Shown: positions 1 to 6,032 of the stretch, one piece after another
Layout of the letters: each line of letters starts with the position of its first letter
Numbering within the stretch: the stretch's first letter is position 1
The notes under the pieces: model-generated
What the model was told of the DNA's origin: nothing
What the model saw: only the letters and a program-made list of their open reading frames with translations
Database searches by the model: none
Made by a program: the position numbers and the translations under genes
NCBI GenBank assembly: GCA_943323705.2
Contig: CALPIT020000061.1
Span: 1 to 11,610 of the forward strand
Direction: 5' to 3'
From: Streptomyces griseus
GTDB taxonomy: Bacteria > Bacteroidota > Bacteroidia > Chitinophagales > Chitinophagaceae
Length of the DNA: 11,610 nt

Positions 1-1
1 T

Positions 2-1324
2 GGCAGTACCAATAATAATCTTCAGGTTGTGGTCGCTTTGGGTTCTTTGGATGAAACAACTTTAAAAAGAATTACCACCGGTGCGTGTATTAAGGCGGTT
101 GGTGAAATTATTCCTTCTTTAGGTAAAGGGCAGAAAGTAGAGTTAACAGCAACTTCGGTTGAAATTCTTGGCGATAGCGATGCGGAAAAATTTCCTTTAC
201 AACCCAAGAAACACAGTCTTGAATTTTTACGTGAAATCGCTCACCTGCGTTTTAGAACAAACACATTTGGTGCGGTGTTCAGAGTAAGGCATTCTTTGGC
301 ATTTGCTATTCATGAGTTTTTTAATAAAAAAGGATTCGTGTATTTACATACGCCAATTGTTACCGCAAGTGATGCCGAAGGTGCGGGTGAAATGTTTAAA
401 GTAACGACCTTGCCTTTAGATGGAACCGCTCCTAGGAATGAAGATGGTTCTATCAACTTCAAAGAAGATTTTTTTGGAAGAAGCACAAACTTAACCGTTA
501 GTGGTCAGCTTGAAGGAGAACTCGCAGCTATGGCTTTCAGTGATATTTATACATTCGGTCCAACCTTTAGAGCAGAGAACAGTAATACAACACGCCACCT
601 TGCAGAGTTTTGGATGATTGAACCAGAAATGGCTTTTTCTGACTTGGAAGACAACATGAATCTAGCTGAAGAATTCATCAAGTATATCATCCGTTATGCC
701 ATGGAGCATAACAAAGAAGATCTTGAATTTTTAACCCAGCGTTTGGATGAAGAAGAAAAACAAAAGCCACAAAACGAAAGAAGTGAAATGGGCTTGTTGC
801 AAAAACTGGAGTTTGTTGTAAACAATGATTTTGAAAGAATCACTTACACCGAAGCGATAGACATCTTAAAAGAAAGCAATCACAACAAGAAAAAGAAATT
901 TAATTATCTGATAGATAAATGGGGTGTTGATTTACAAAGCGAACACGAAAGATATCTTGTGGAGAAACATTTTAAAAAGCCTGTGATCTTAACGAACTAT
1001 CCAAAAGAAATCAAAGCATTTTACATGCGTCAGAATGATGACGGAAAAACTGTTGCTGCAATGGATATTCTTGCTCCAGGCATTGGAGAAATTGTTGGTG
1101 GCTCTCAAAGAGAAGAACGTTACGATAAGCTCACAGAAAGAATGACTGAAATGCATATTCCATTAGAAGAACTGGATTGGTATTTAGATACTAGAAGATT
1201 CGGAGCTTGTCCGCACGCTGGCTTTGGACTTGGCTTTGAAAGGATTGTACAGTTTGTGACCGGCATGGGAAATATCAGAGACGTGATTCCTTTTCCACGT
1301 TATCCCAAAAGTGCATCTTTTTAA
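2..1324 (+). CDS. asnS: Asparagine--tRNA ligase, 5'-truncated by window edge
   Basis: Class IIb aminoacyl-tRNA synthetase that charges tRNA-Asn with asparagine in the cytoplasm. The frame is open from base 2 to a TAA at 1322-1324, giving 440 residues. The true start lies upstream of the window, and the missing part is probably only a few tens of residues because the family is about 460-480 aa. Seen in the sequence: the end of the N-terminal OB-fold anticodon-binding domain (LQVVVALGSL near the left edge), then the catalytic domain with class II motif 2 (FRAENSNTTRHLAEFW, about 566-613), the ERYL and KAFYMR segments, GxGEIxGGSQREER (about 1082-1120) and motif 3 (GFGLGFER, about 1220-1243). It ends in the family-typical VIPFPRxPxSASF. 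AsnRS is favoured over AspRS by the RHLAEFWMIEPE and GEIVGGSQREER signatures. The gene ends 9 bp before a strong intrinsic terminator, so it is probably transcribed separately from corA. Confidence 0.97.
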   Translation, partial: GSTNNNLQVVVALGSLDETTLKRITTGACIKAVGEIIPSLGKGQKVELTATSVEILGDSDAEKFPLQPKKHSLEFLREIAHLRFRTNTFGAVFRVRHSLAFAIHEFFNKKGFVYLHTPIVTASDAEGAGEMFKVTTLPLDGTAPRNEDGSINFKEDFFGRSTNLTVSGQLEGELAAMAFSDIYTFGPTFRAENSNTTRHLAEFWMIEPEMAFSDLEDNMNLAEEFIKYIIRYAMEHNKEDLEFLTQRLDEEEKQKPQNERSEMGLLQKLEFVVNNDFERITYTEAIDILKESNHNKKKKFNYLIDKWGVDLQSEHERYLVEKHFKKPVILTNYPKEIKAFYMRQNDDGKTVAAMDILAPGIGEIVGGSQREERYDKLTERMTEMHIPLEELDWYLDTRRFGACPHAGFGLGFERIVQFVTGMGNIRDVIPFPRYPKSASF

Positions 1325-1332
1325 AATAATTT

Positions 1333-1359
1333 AACCGCAGCAAAAACTGCGGTTTTTTT
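1333..1359 (+). terminator. Intrinsic terminator of asnS
   Basis: Perfect 8-bp stem AACCGCAG (1333-1340) / CTGCGGTT (1347-1354) with a 6-nt A-rich loop, followed by a run of T to 1359. It starts 8 bp after the asnS stop codon and points in the same direction as asnS. It also separates asnS from corA. Confidence 0.9.
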
Positions 1360-1405
1360 ATGTCCTACAAATCTTACATTTACTTACCATAAATAGTAAT
1401 TTAAA

Positions 1406-2497
1406 ATGAAAGGAAAAAAATACCTCGATTATTTATTCAATCCACTTGATATTCTCCGAACGAAAGAAGTGCTGCAGGTAAACCCAACCGTTATTCATGA
1501 AAGAAAAGAAGCCATTAAGACAAGCATCTACATTCATGAATACGATAACAATAATTTACTTTCAAAAGAAATACAAGATATTAAGGATTGTTATAAACAT
1601 GTAAACACACCCGAGGTCACTTGGATTAACATTGACGGTATTAAAAAAACAGATGTTGAGAATCTTGCAGAACATTTTAGCGTACACCAATTGATTGTGG
1701 AAGATATTTTGAGTTTGGGACAAAGGCCAAAAATGGATCAAATAAACGGACTCCTTTTTTGTGTGCTGAACATGCTATATTTTAATGAAAAAGAAGCAAC
1801 TGTTGAATCAGAACAGATTAGCATTGTGCTAGGAAAAAACTTTGTTATAAGTTTTCAAGAAGATGAATCAAGGGATGTGTTTAATACGTTAAGAGAAAAA
1901 ATAAAAATCAACGGAAGTAAAATCAGACAAAACAAAGCTGATTTTTTATACTACGCGATGATTGATGCCATTGTTGATCACTATTATCTCGTAATGGAAA
2001 AATTAGGCGAAAGAATTGAACAGCTTGAAGAAGACATCATTAAATATTCAAGCAATAAAACGCTGGTTAAGATAAACAACCTCCGGAAAGAAATGATATT
2101 GTTGAAACGAAGTATCGGACCTGTTCGTGAATTGATACATGGAATTTTAAGAAGCGAAAACGAATTGATTGAAGACCGAACTGAAAAATATTTTAAAGAT
2201 GTTTATGATCATATTGTTCAGGCAAATGATTTAGCTGAAAACTATCGTGATATCATGATTAACATACACGATTTGTACATGAGTAATATGAATCTTAAAT
2301 TAAACCAGTCGATGAAAGTAATGGCGATCGTTACTTGTTTGCTAGCACCCGCTACCGTTATTGGCGGTATTTTTGGAATGAACTTCGAAAGAATTCCACT
2401 GCTTCACAACAAATGGGGGTTTTTTATTTCTGTGGGGTTGATGATTCTTATTCCCGTGTGGATGATGGGGTATTTCAGAAGGAAGAATTGGTTTTAA
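1406..2497 (+). CDS. corA: CorA-family magnesium/divalent cation channel
   Basis: Inner-membrane channel of the CorA metal-ion transporter family, which takes up Mg2+ (in some members Co2+ or Ni2+) as a pentamer. The 363-aa product has the family layout: a large soluble N-terminal domain (about residues 1-215), a long, charged, coiled-coil-like stalk helix (about 195-300, rich in E/K/L), then two C-terminal membrane helices (about 304-323 and 338-357). The diagnostic GMN motif is at residues 324-326 (FGMNFERIP) at the end of the first helix. The protein ends in a short basic tail (YFRRKNWF), as is usual. The ATG at 1406 is preceded by an A/T-rich leader without a Shine-Dalgarno sequence. The asnS terminator lies 46 bp upstream, so corA should have its own promoter, but I see no good TAnnTTTG box; TACATTTA at about 1375 is a weak partial match. 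Substrate preference among divalent metals cannot be read from the sequence. Confidence 0.95.
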   Translation: MKGKKYLDYLFNPLDILRTKEVLQVNPTVIHERKEAIKTSIYIHEYDNNNLLSKEIQDIKDCYKHVNTPEVTWINIDGIKKTDVENLAEHFSVHQLIVEDILSLGQRPKMDQINGLLFCVLNMLYFNEKEATVESEQISIVLGKNFVISFQEDESRDVFNTLREKIKINGSKIRQNKADFLYYAMIDAIVDHYYLVMEKLGERIEQLEEDIIKYSSNKTLVKINNLRKEMILLKRSIGPVRELIHGILRSENELIEDRTEKYFKDVYDHIVQANDLAENYRDIMINIHDLYMSNMNLKLNQSMKVMAIVTCLLAPATVIGGIFGMNFERIPLLHNKWGFFISVGLMILIPVWMMGYFRRKNWF

Positions 2498-2652
2498 TAA
2501 TTACTACAAAATAATTTATTGCGAGTGGTGGTTATGATAATCTTGTGGCATATAGAATTGGGGTGTGATGAGGTGGGGAAGTGATGTTTGATATCAAAAG
2601 CGATATTGCAATATTACGTGTTCACACTCCGAACAGCCAAATATTTAAACTA

Positions 2653-2685
2653 AACTTTATTCAGCCCCACTGAACTTTATTTAGC
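2653..2685. repeat. Imperfect 13-bp direct repeat, 20-bp period
   Basis: AACTTTATTCAGC (2653-2665) and AACTTTATTTAGC (2673-2685) match at 12 of 13 positions and are offset by exactly 20 bp, about two helical turns. They are separated by CCCACTG. The repeat lies in the convergent spacer downstream of both flanking genes, so an operator role is not obvious. It may be chance or part of a larger repeated element. Confidence 0.5.
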
Positions 2686-2706
2686 ATTAAAGCTCCTTTT
2701 TTTCAA

Positions 2707-2723
2707 AAAATCGATTCGATTTT
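2707..2723 (-). terminator. Possible weak terminator of the DUF2480 gene
   Basis: AAAATCGA-T-TCGATTTT is a 17-nt inverted repeat 23 bp beyond the DUF2480 stop codon. On the minus strand the right arm continues into a T run. The stem is short and AT-rich, so it would be a weak terminator. It is the only hairpin of this kind near that end. Confidence 0.3.
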
Positions 2724-2745
2724 ACTTTGCGAAATCTTATATTCT

Positions 2746-3261
2746 CTAATTTTCTTTCGCTTTTTTATAAATAGGCACCGTGCTACAAGGCTCTCCAAAC
2801 ATAATACTTTTTACAACAGGCCTTAATAGATTCGTAATTTCAAGATAAGCTTCTTCTGGAATCGGGGTTTCCCCACAACCTTTTACTACAACCCTTTTAT
2901 CAATAAATTCTTCTTTATTTATTTGAAGTATATTTCTAATGAGCAGCTTTGTTTTTGCGTCGTTTTCGTTTCCAAAAATGATGTCTTTTGAAGCCGTTTG
3001 CAAAGTGCTACTGATAAGCATATAAGCCCACATGGGTATGATGGCATCTGCTGTACAGGTTACGGCAACGATTTTGTGTTGATATTTTTGAACATCCAAT
3101 TCTTTCAATGCCTGTCTGAAATCTTTTTCCTTTAATATCAAACCCATAAACAAATAATCCTTGATGTCAAACACAACAATATCATCTTCGGGAAAATATT
3201 TTTCCAGGTCTAATGTTATAATTCCACTTTCTGCAACCTTGTTTACAAATTCTTCAGACAT
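2746..3261 (-). CDS. DUF2480 family protein
   Basis: A 171-aa cytoplasmic protein of the DUF2480 family, which I know mainly from Bacteroidota and whose function is not established. Family-typical segments are FDIKDYLFMGLILKEKDFR (31-49), AVTCTADAIIPMWAYMLISS (66-85), VVVKGCGETPIPEEAYLEI (124-142) and the C-terminal KSIMFGEPCSTVPIYKK (151-167). Three cysteines sit in these conserved blocks (Cys69, Cys129, Cys159), which would suit a metal site or redox role, but that is inference. There is no signal peptide and no membrane segment. It follows ppiD on the same strand with 75 bp between them, but a terminator hairpin lies in that gap, ending about 19 bp before this ATG. No TAnnTTTG promoter is visible in the gap, so transcription may depend on read-through or on a promoter inside the ppiD 3' end. 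The start ATG (3259-3261) is preceded by TTTTACACC, with no Shine-Dalgarno sequence. Confidence 0.85.
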   Translation of the reverse strand: MSEEFVNKVAESGIITLDLEKYFPEDDIVVFDIKDYLFMGLILKEKDFRQALKELDVQKYQHKIVAVTCTADAIIPMWAYMLISSTLQTASKDIIFGNENDAKTKLLIRNILQINKEEFIDKRVVVKGCGETPIPEEAYLEITNLLRPVVKSIMFGEPCSTVPIYKKAKEN

Positions 3262-3274
3262 GGTGTAAAATTAA

Positions 3275-3306
3275 AATAAAAAGTCGGCCTGATTAGAGAC
3301 CGACTT
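3275..3306 (-). terminator. Intrinsic terminator (or attenuator) after ppiD
   Basis: On the minus strand AAGTCGG (3306-3300) pairs with CCGACTT (3287-3281), extendable by one C-G and one G-U pair, leaving an 8-nt loop. The stem is followed immediately by TTTTATTTT. It lies 30 bp after the ppiD stop codon and only about 19 bp before the DUF2480 start codon, so it may terminate ppiD transcription partially and set the DUF2480 level. Confidence 0.8.
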
Positions 3307-3336
3307 ATAAATTATTTACGATTAACGAAATGCTTA

Positions 3337-5469
3337 TTAATAATGCTTGCTTCTTTCATCAACGATATCCGCTTGCTTTCTTAAACCTTCATACCAGCCA
3401 TTTGTTTGGGTTCTGATGTTTCCAATTTTTGAAGTAGTACGAGCGCTTACAGCATCAGGAGATTCGGCAGGCTTGTTTTGTATTGAATTTACTTTTACAA
3501 TAAACACGCCCGTAGTTCCATCAATTAAAGGAGAAACTTTTGATTGATATTCTTTATTAAATGCCGCTCCAATTACTTTCGCTTCCATTCCCACACCATT
3601 GATAATTTGAGAATTGAAAGTTATACTTGAATCTGCACCAGCTCCCTGGATTTGTTTGCCGTATGCTGAAGCTGCTGATTCTAAAGTAGGATTGTTACCT
3701 ATTTTCTTTTTAATCATTTCTGATTTTTTGTTGTTGCGTATAATCGCTTCGCAACCCGGTCTTGCTGTAGTTGCATCTTGCACGCCTTTATCATTAATTT
3801 TATCAAGTACCGCAACAATAAATTGATCGCCTACACTGAATGGTTCGCTAATCTCACCTTTTTTTGCTTCGAATGCCCATCTTACAACAGCTCTTGCATC
3901 TTGTAAAGCACCTGCTTGATAATCGTTTTCTTTTATCATGCTCGGTACGGCAGTAAGACTCATTCCGTTTTTAGCAATGTATTTTTCTAATTCCTCTTTT
4001 GATTTTATTGCTGATGCTTTTGTGGCTTCAAGACTTGACTTGTTAATGGTTACATCACTTGCCGCAATTTCTTTTCCTACGTAAGCAATTTTGTATGCAG
4101 TGTTTAAACCTTTCTGGCTCATTACTTCAATAATGTGATAACCGAAATCTGTTTTTACCACACCTTTAGAACCGGTTGATTTTGTAAAACAAAAATCATT
4201 GAACTCAGGAACCATGGTGCCGTAAGCAAATGTGCCCAAATCGCCACCTTTTATTTTACTTCCCTGATCGGTAGAAAATTGTAATGCCAATAAGTTGAAA
4301 TTAGAACCTGATTGTATGGCATTGTAAATGCTGTCTGCTAATTTCTTTGCTGCAGAATCTGCCATTGTTGGTTGTCCTGTTTGAGGATCGTTGGTGCCAA
4401 TTAAAATATGTCTTGCATTTACGCTATCTGGTAATTGTTTGGTGCCAAGCATTTTTGCCAAAACATAATTTGTTTTGTCAACATATGGACCAAATACACC
4501 ACCAATAGACAATCTTGATAACGTATCTGCAAAAATCTGATTCATCTTTGCTTTGGTTGTATAATCATCTTTGAAGTCAATGGTTGAAACGTTTCTCGCA
4601 ACAAATGCTTTTGCGTTGCTGTCTGCTTCAAATTCTACTTTCAATTGTGCTAATGAATTGTAAGCAACAGAACTGTCTTCAGAAGATGGCAATTGAGAAA
4701 AGGCAACATAAGAAATATTTCTACCGGCTTCTTGTTTGAATTGCTCTTTATGTTTGTTAACATAATTATTTACATCTTCGTCAGTAATTTTTATGGTACT
4801 GTCGTTGATTTCTGTGTAAGGCACTGTTACAAATGAGATATTACTGAACGCGATATTTTCTTCACCATCTTTCTTTTCCATCCATTTTGGATAATAGGCG
4901 CTTGCATTTAATAAAGCAGAATATTTCGCAACGGTGTTGTTTAATTTTAAAGGATCTACAATTTGTGCATTAACCTGGTCTTTTTGCTCGCCTTTGAATT
5001 TTTTAATATTATTCATAGCATTTTGAGCCTTCTTAATATCAAGCTGACCAGTGATTGAATCTTTCAAAGATTGCTCCTGTAAAAATGGATTTGATTGATC
5101 ATTACTTAATAATATATATGACAACTCTTTTGCGGTAAATTCAATTCCGATTTTAGAAGCTTCATTATAAAATATTTTTTCGGCTACTATCTGGTTCCAA
5201 ACCTGATCTCTTGTTTGATACGTTTGCACACCTGAAGGTCTTTGGCCTGTTCTTTGAGCCTGCATATCTTCAGCATCTTTCACTTTTTTATTAAATACAC
5301 TCAGTTCAATTTTTTCACCATTAATTTCACCAACATTATTTGAAACAGAACCAAACAAACTGCTGCCACCTTGTTTGGCATCCATTAAAATAAAACCGAT
5401 TAAACTCAGTGATATGACTACAATTACAATTGCAGCTCCTTTTTCACGAATACTTTGAATAATTTGCAT
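3337..5469 (-). CDS. ppiD: Periplasmic peptidyl-prolyl cis-trans isomerase, PpiD/SurA-like
   Basis: Membrane-anchored periplasmic foldase/chaperone of the SurA/PpiD type, expected to act on newly translocated and outer-membrane proteins. The 710-aa product starts with a short basic cytoplasmic segment (MQIIQSIREKG) and a single transmembrane anchor at about residues 12-29. A SurA_N-like chaperone region follows (about 48-180), with the typical start VGEINGEKIELSVFNKKV. A parvulin (PpiC-type rotamase) domain spans about 350-452 with ARHILI (352-357), GGDLGTF (408-414), a P-E-F element (421-423) and FGYHIIEV (442-449). The C-terminal part (about 460-700) is a second, degenerate parvulin-like/chaperone region, as in PpiD proteins. 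Length and layout suit Bacteroidota PpiD homologues, which are longer than the E. coli protein (about 620 aa). Start: ATG at 5467-5469, 27 bp from the downstream edge of a textbook Bacteroidetes promoter. A terminator follows the stop codon. The gene is divergent from nadA across the DnaA-box-rich region. Confidence 0.92.
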   Translation of the reverse strand: MQIIQSIREKGAAIVIVVISLSLIGFILMDAKQGGSSLFGSVSNNVGEINGEKIELSVFNKKVKDAEDMQAQRTGQRPSGVQTYQTRDQVWNQIVAEKIFYNEASKIGIEFTAKELSYILLSNDQSNPFLQEQSLKDSITGQLDIKKAQNAMNNIKKFKGEQKDQVNAQIVDPLKLNNTVAKYSALLNASAYYPKWMEKKDGEENIAFSNISFVTVPYTEINDSTIKITDEDVNNYVNKHKEQFKQEAGRNISYVAFSQLPSSEDSSVAYNSLAQLKVEFEADSNAKAFVARNVSTIDFKDDYTTKAKMNQIFADTLSRLSIGGVFGPYVDKTNYVLAKMLGTKQLPDSVNARHILIGTNDPQTGQPTMADSAAKKLADSIYNAIQSGSNFNLLALQFSTDQGSKIKGGDLGTFAYGTMVPEFNDFCFTKSTGSKGVVKTDFGYHIIEVMSQKGLNTAYKIAYVGKEIAASDVTINKSSLEATKASAIKSKEELEKYIAKNGMSLTAVPSMIKENDYQAGALQDARAVVRWAFEAKKGEISEPFSVGDQFIVAVLDKINDKGVQDATTARPGCEAIIRNNKKSEMIKKKIGNNPTLESAASAYGKQIQGAGADSSITFNSQIINGVGMEAKVIGAAFNKEYQSKVSPLIDGTTGVFIVKVNSIQNKPAESPDAVSARTTSKIGNIRTQTNGWYEGLRKQADIVDERSKHY

Positions 5470-5495
5470 ATAACTTTATATTAGTTTTTGGGTAG

Positions 5496-5526
5496 CAAAA
5501 ATAGTATAAAAAAGGGTATTAACAAA
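5496..5526 (-). promoter_or_regulatory. Bacteroidetes-type promoter of ppiD
   Basis: Reading the minus strand, TTTG (5526-5523) is followed after exactly 19 bp by TATTTTTG (5503-5496). This matches the Bacteroidetes primary sigma consensus TTTG-N19-TAnnTTTG in full. Transcription would start around 5488-5491, leaving a leader of about 20 nt before the ppiD ATG. A DnaA-box-like site (5528-5536) lies directly upstream of the -33 element. Confidence 0.75.
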
Positions 5527-5527
5527 C

Positions 5528-5536
5528 TGTGGAAAA
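5528..5536 (-). promoter_or_regulatory. DnaA box, exact relaxed match (TTTTCCACA)
   Basis: Minus-strand TTTTCCACA fits TTWTNCACA exactly. It lies one base upstream of the -33 element of the ppiD promoter, so it could serve the origin, regulate ppiD, or both. Confidence 0.5.
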
Positions 5537-5610
5537 CTTCGTAAGCACTTAATTATTAATCATTTTAAAAAAATATTGAAATTTTTGTGTTTAAAAATCT
5601 GAAAATCAGC

Positions 5611-5654
5611 CTTTCCACATCAAATTTGTGGATATGTATGATTAATGTGAATAA
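5611..5654. promoter_or_regulatory. Cluster of three DnaA-like boxes
   Basis: CTTTCCACA on the plus strand (5611-5619, one mismatch) faces ATATCCACA on the minus strand (5627-5635, one mismatch), forming an inverted pair TTTCCACA/TGTGGATA with a 7-bp gap. Nineteen bp further right, in the same orientation as the second box, is TTATTCACA (5646-5654, minus strand), an exact match to TTATNCACA. This is the densest group in the spacer. Confidence 0.5.
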
Positions 5655-5756
5655 CCCTGCTTTTTGAAATAATTTCTCTGAAAAAAATGTGAACTAAAAT
5701 CAGGTGATTTCTTAATTTCTGGATTTGATGTAAGTTGATGACAAATTTTACCCGTC

Positions 5757-5765
5757 TATTTCACA
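5757..5765 (+). promoter_or_regulatory. Isolated DnaA-like box (TATTTCACA)
   Basis: One mismatch to TTWTNCACA, in the middle of the spacer. On its own it would be weak; it is listed because it belongs to the same series. Confidence 0.3.
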
Positions 5766-5897
5766 TCATTTTTAAAATTAAGTGCCAAAATTTTTTCAAC
5801 AGGATTTTTTATCAACGTTGGTTAAGAAATTATTTTAAAATTATAAAAATACAAGTGCTATACTATGATTTATTCTATAATCATTCAAAATTAAAAA

Positions 5898-5927
5898 TGT
5901 GAATACGGTGTTTATAACCGTGGATAA
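5898..5927 (-). promoter_or_regulatory. Pair of DnaA-like boxes beside the longest AT tract
   Basis: Minus-strand GTATTCACA (5898-5906) and TTATCCACG (5919-5927) each differ from TTATNCACA at one end base. They share orientation and are offset by 21 bp, about two helical turns. They flank the right side of the very AT-rich tract at 5824-5897, as expected if that tract were a DNA-unwinding element. Confidence 0.45.
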
Positions 5928-5965
5928 ATAGAGAAATTTGAATTTACAATAGCTGGAAAAATTAA

Positions 5966-6006
5966 TTTTCCACTTATTAACAGCCCTAATAGTAGTAAGT
6001 GGATAT
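5966..6006. promoter_or_regulatory. DnaA-like box plus TAA/TAG triplet track
   Basis: TTTTCCACT (5966-5974, plus strand, one mismatch) is followed by a small GC patch (CAGCCC, 5981-5986) and then TAATAGTAGTAA (5987-5998), four successive TAA/TAG triplets. A weak minus-strand box ATATCCACT (5998-6006, two mismatches) and an AT-rich stretch up to the nadA start come next. Box, GC patch, TAG/TAA triplets and AT tract recall the basal unwinding layout with a DnaA-trio described for other bacteria. The polarity relative to the boxes has not been checked. Confidence 0.3.
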
Positions 6007-6032
6007 ATAAATAAACTATATTAATACATATT

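Larger units (their letters stand above)
2498..2745. other. Non-coding spacer between convergent genes with palindromic block
   Basis: This 248-bp spacer lies between the 3' ends of corA and the DUF2480 gene and holds no credible gene. Its left part (2521-2590) is strikingly G-biased: I count 29 G and 3 C in 70 bases. The right part (2621-2700) is C-biased, with about 21 C and 6 G. GGGGTGTGA (2560-2568) can pair with TCACACTCC (2622-2630) with one G-T wobble, enclosing two adjacent 12-bp perfect palindromes, TTTGATATCAAA (2587-2598) and ATATTGCAATAT (2603-2614). No open frame, tRNA or known riboswitch is recognised. It could be a small structured RNA, a dispersed repeat unit or the remnant of one. 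Confidence 0.5.
5470..6032. other. Candidate chromosomal replication origin (oriC) region
   Basis: A 563-bp non-coding, extremely AT-rich stretch lies between divergent ppiD and nadA, much longer than any other spacer here. Against the relaxed DnaA-box consensus TTWTNCACA I find two exact matches (5528-5536 and 5646-5654, both minus strand). Seven more sites have one mismatch: 5586-5594(-), 5611-5619(+), 5627-5635(-), 5757-5765(+), 5898-5906(-), 5919-5927(-) and 5966-5974(+). AT-only-like tracts that could unwind lie at about 5560-5600, 5824-5897 and 6003-6032. Supporting context: mnmG and two parS sites lie 4.7-5.4 kb to the right. Against: dnaA and dnaN are not in the window, and AT-rich DNA raises the chance rate of such matches. 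The region must also hold the ppiD promoter and an unseen nadA promoter. This is inference, not proof. Confidence 0.6.

Noticed and set aside
22..207. Minus-strand open frame of 61 codons
   Set aside because: Antisense to the asnS anticodon-binding domain.
230..245. parS-like ACGTGAAA sequence within asnS
   Set aside because: Five mismatches to the 16-bp consensus; ordinary coding sequence.
2498..2745. tRNA or riboswitch in the G-rich spacer
   Set aside because: No cloverleaf, T-loop motif or known aptamer core can be made out; it is described only as a palindromic block.
3347..3826. Two short plus-strand open frames (3347-3547 and 3614-3826)
   Set aside because: Both lie antisense inside ppiD, with no recognisable protein features.
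5688..5696. TGTGAACTA as a further DnaA box
   Set aside because: Two mismatches to the relaxed consensus, expected by chance in such AT-rich DNA.
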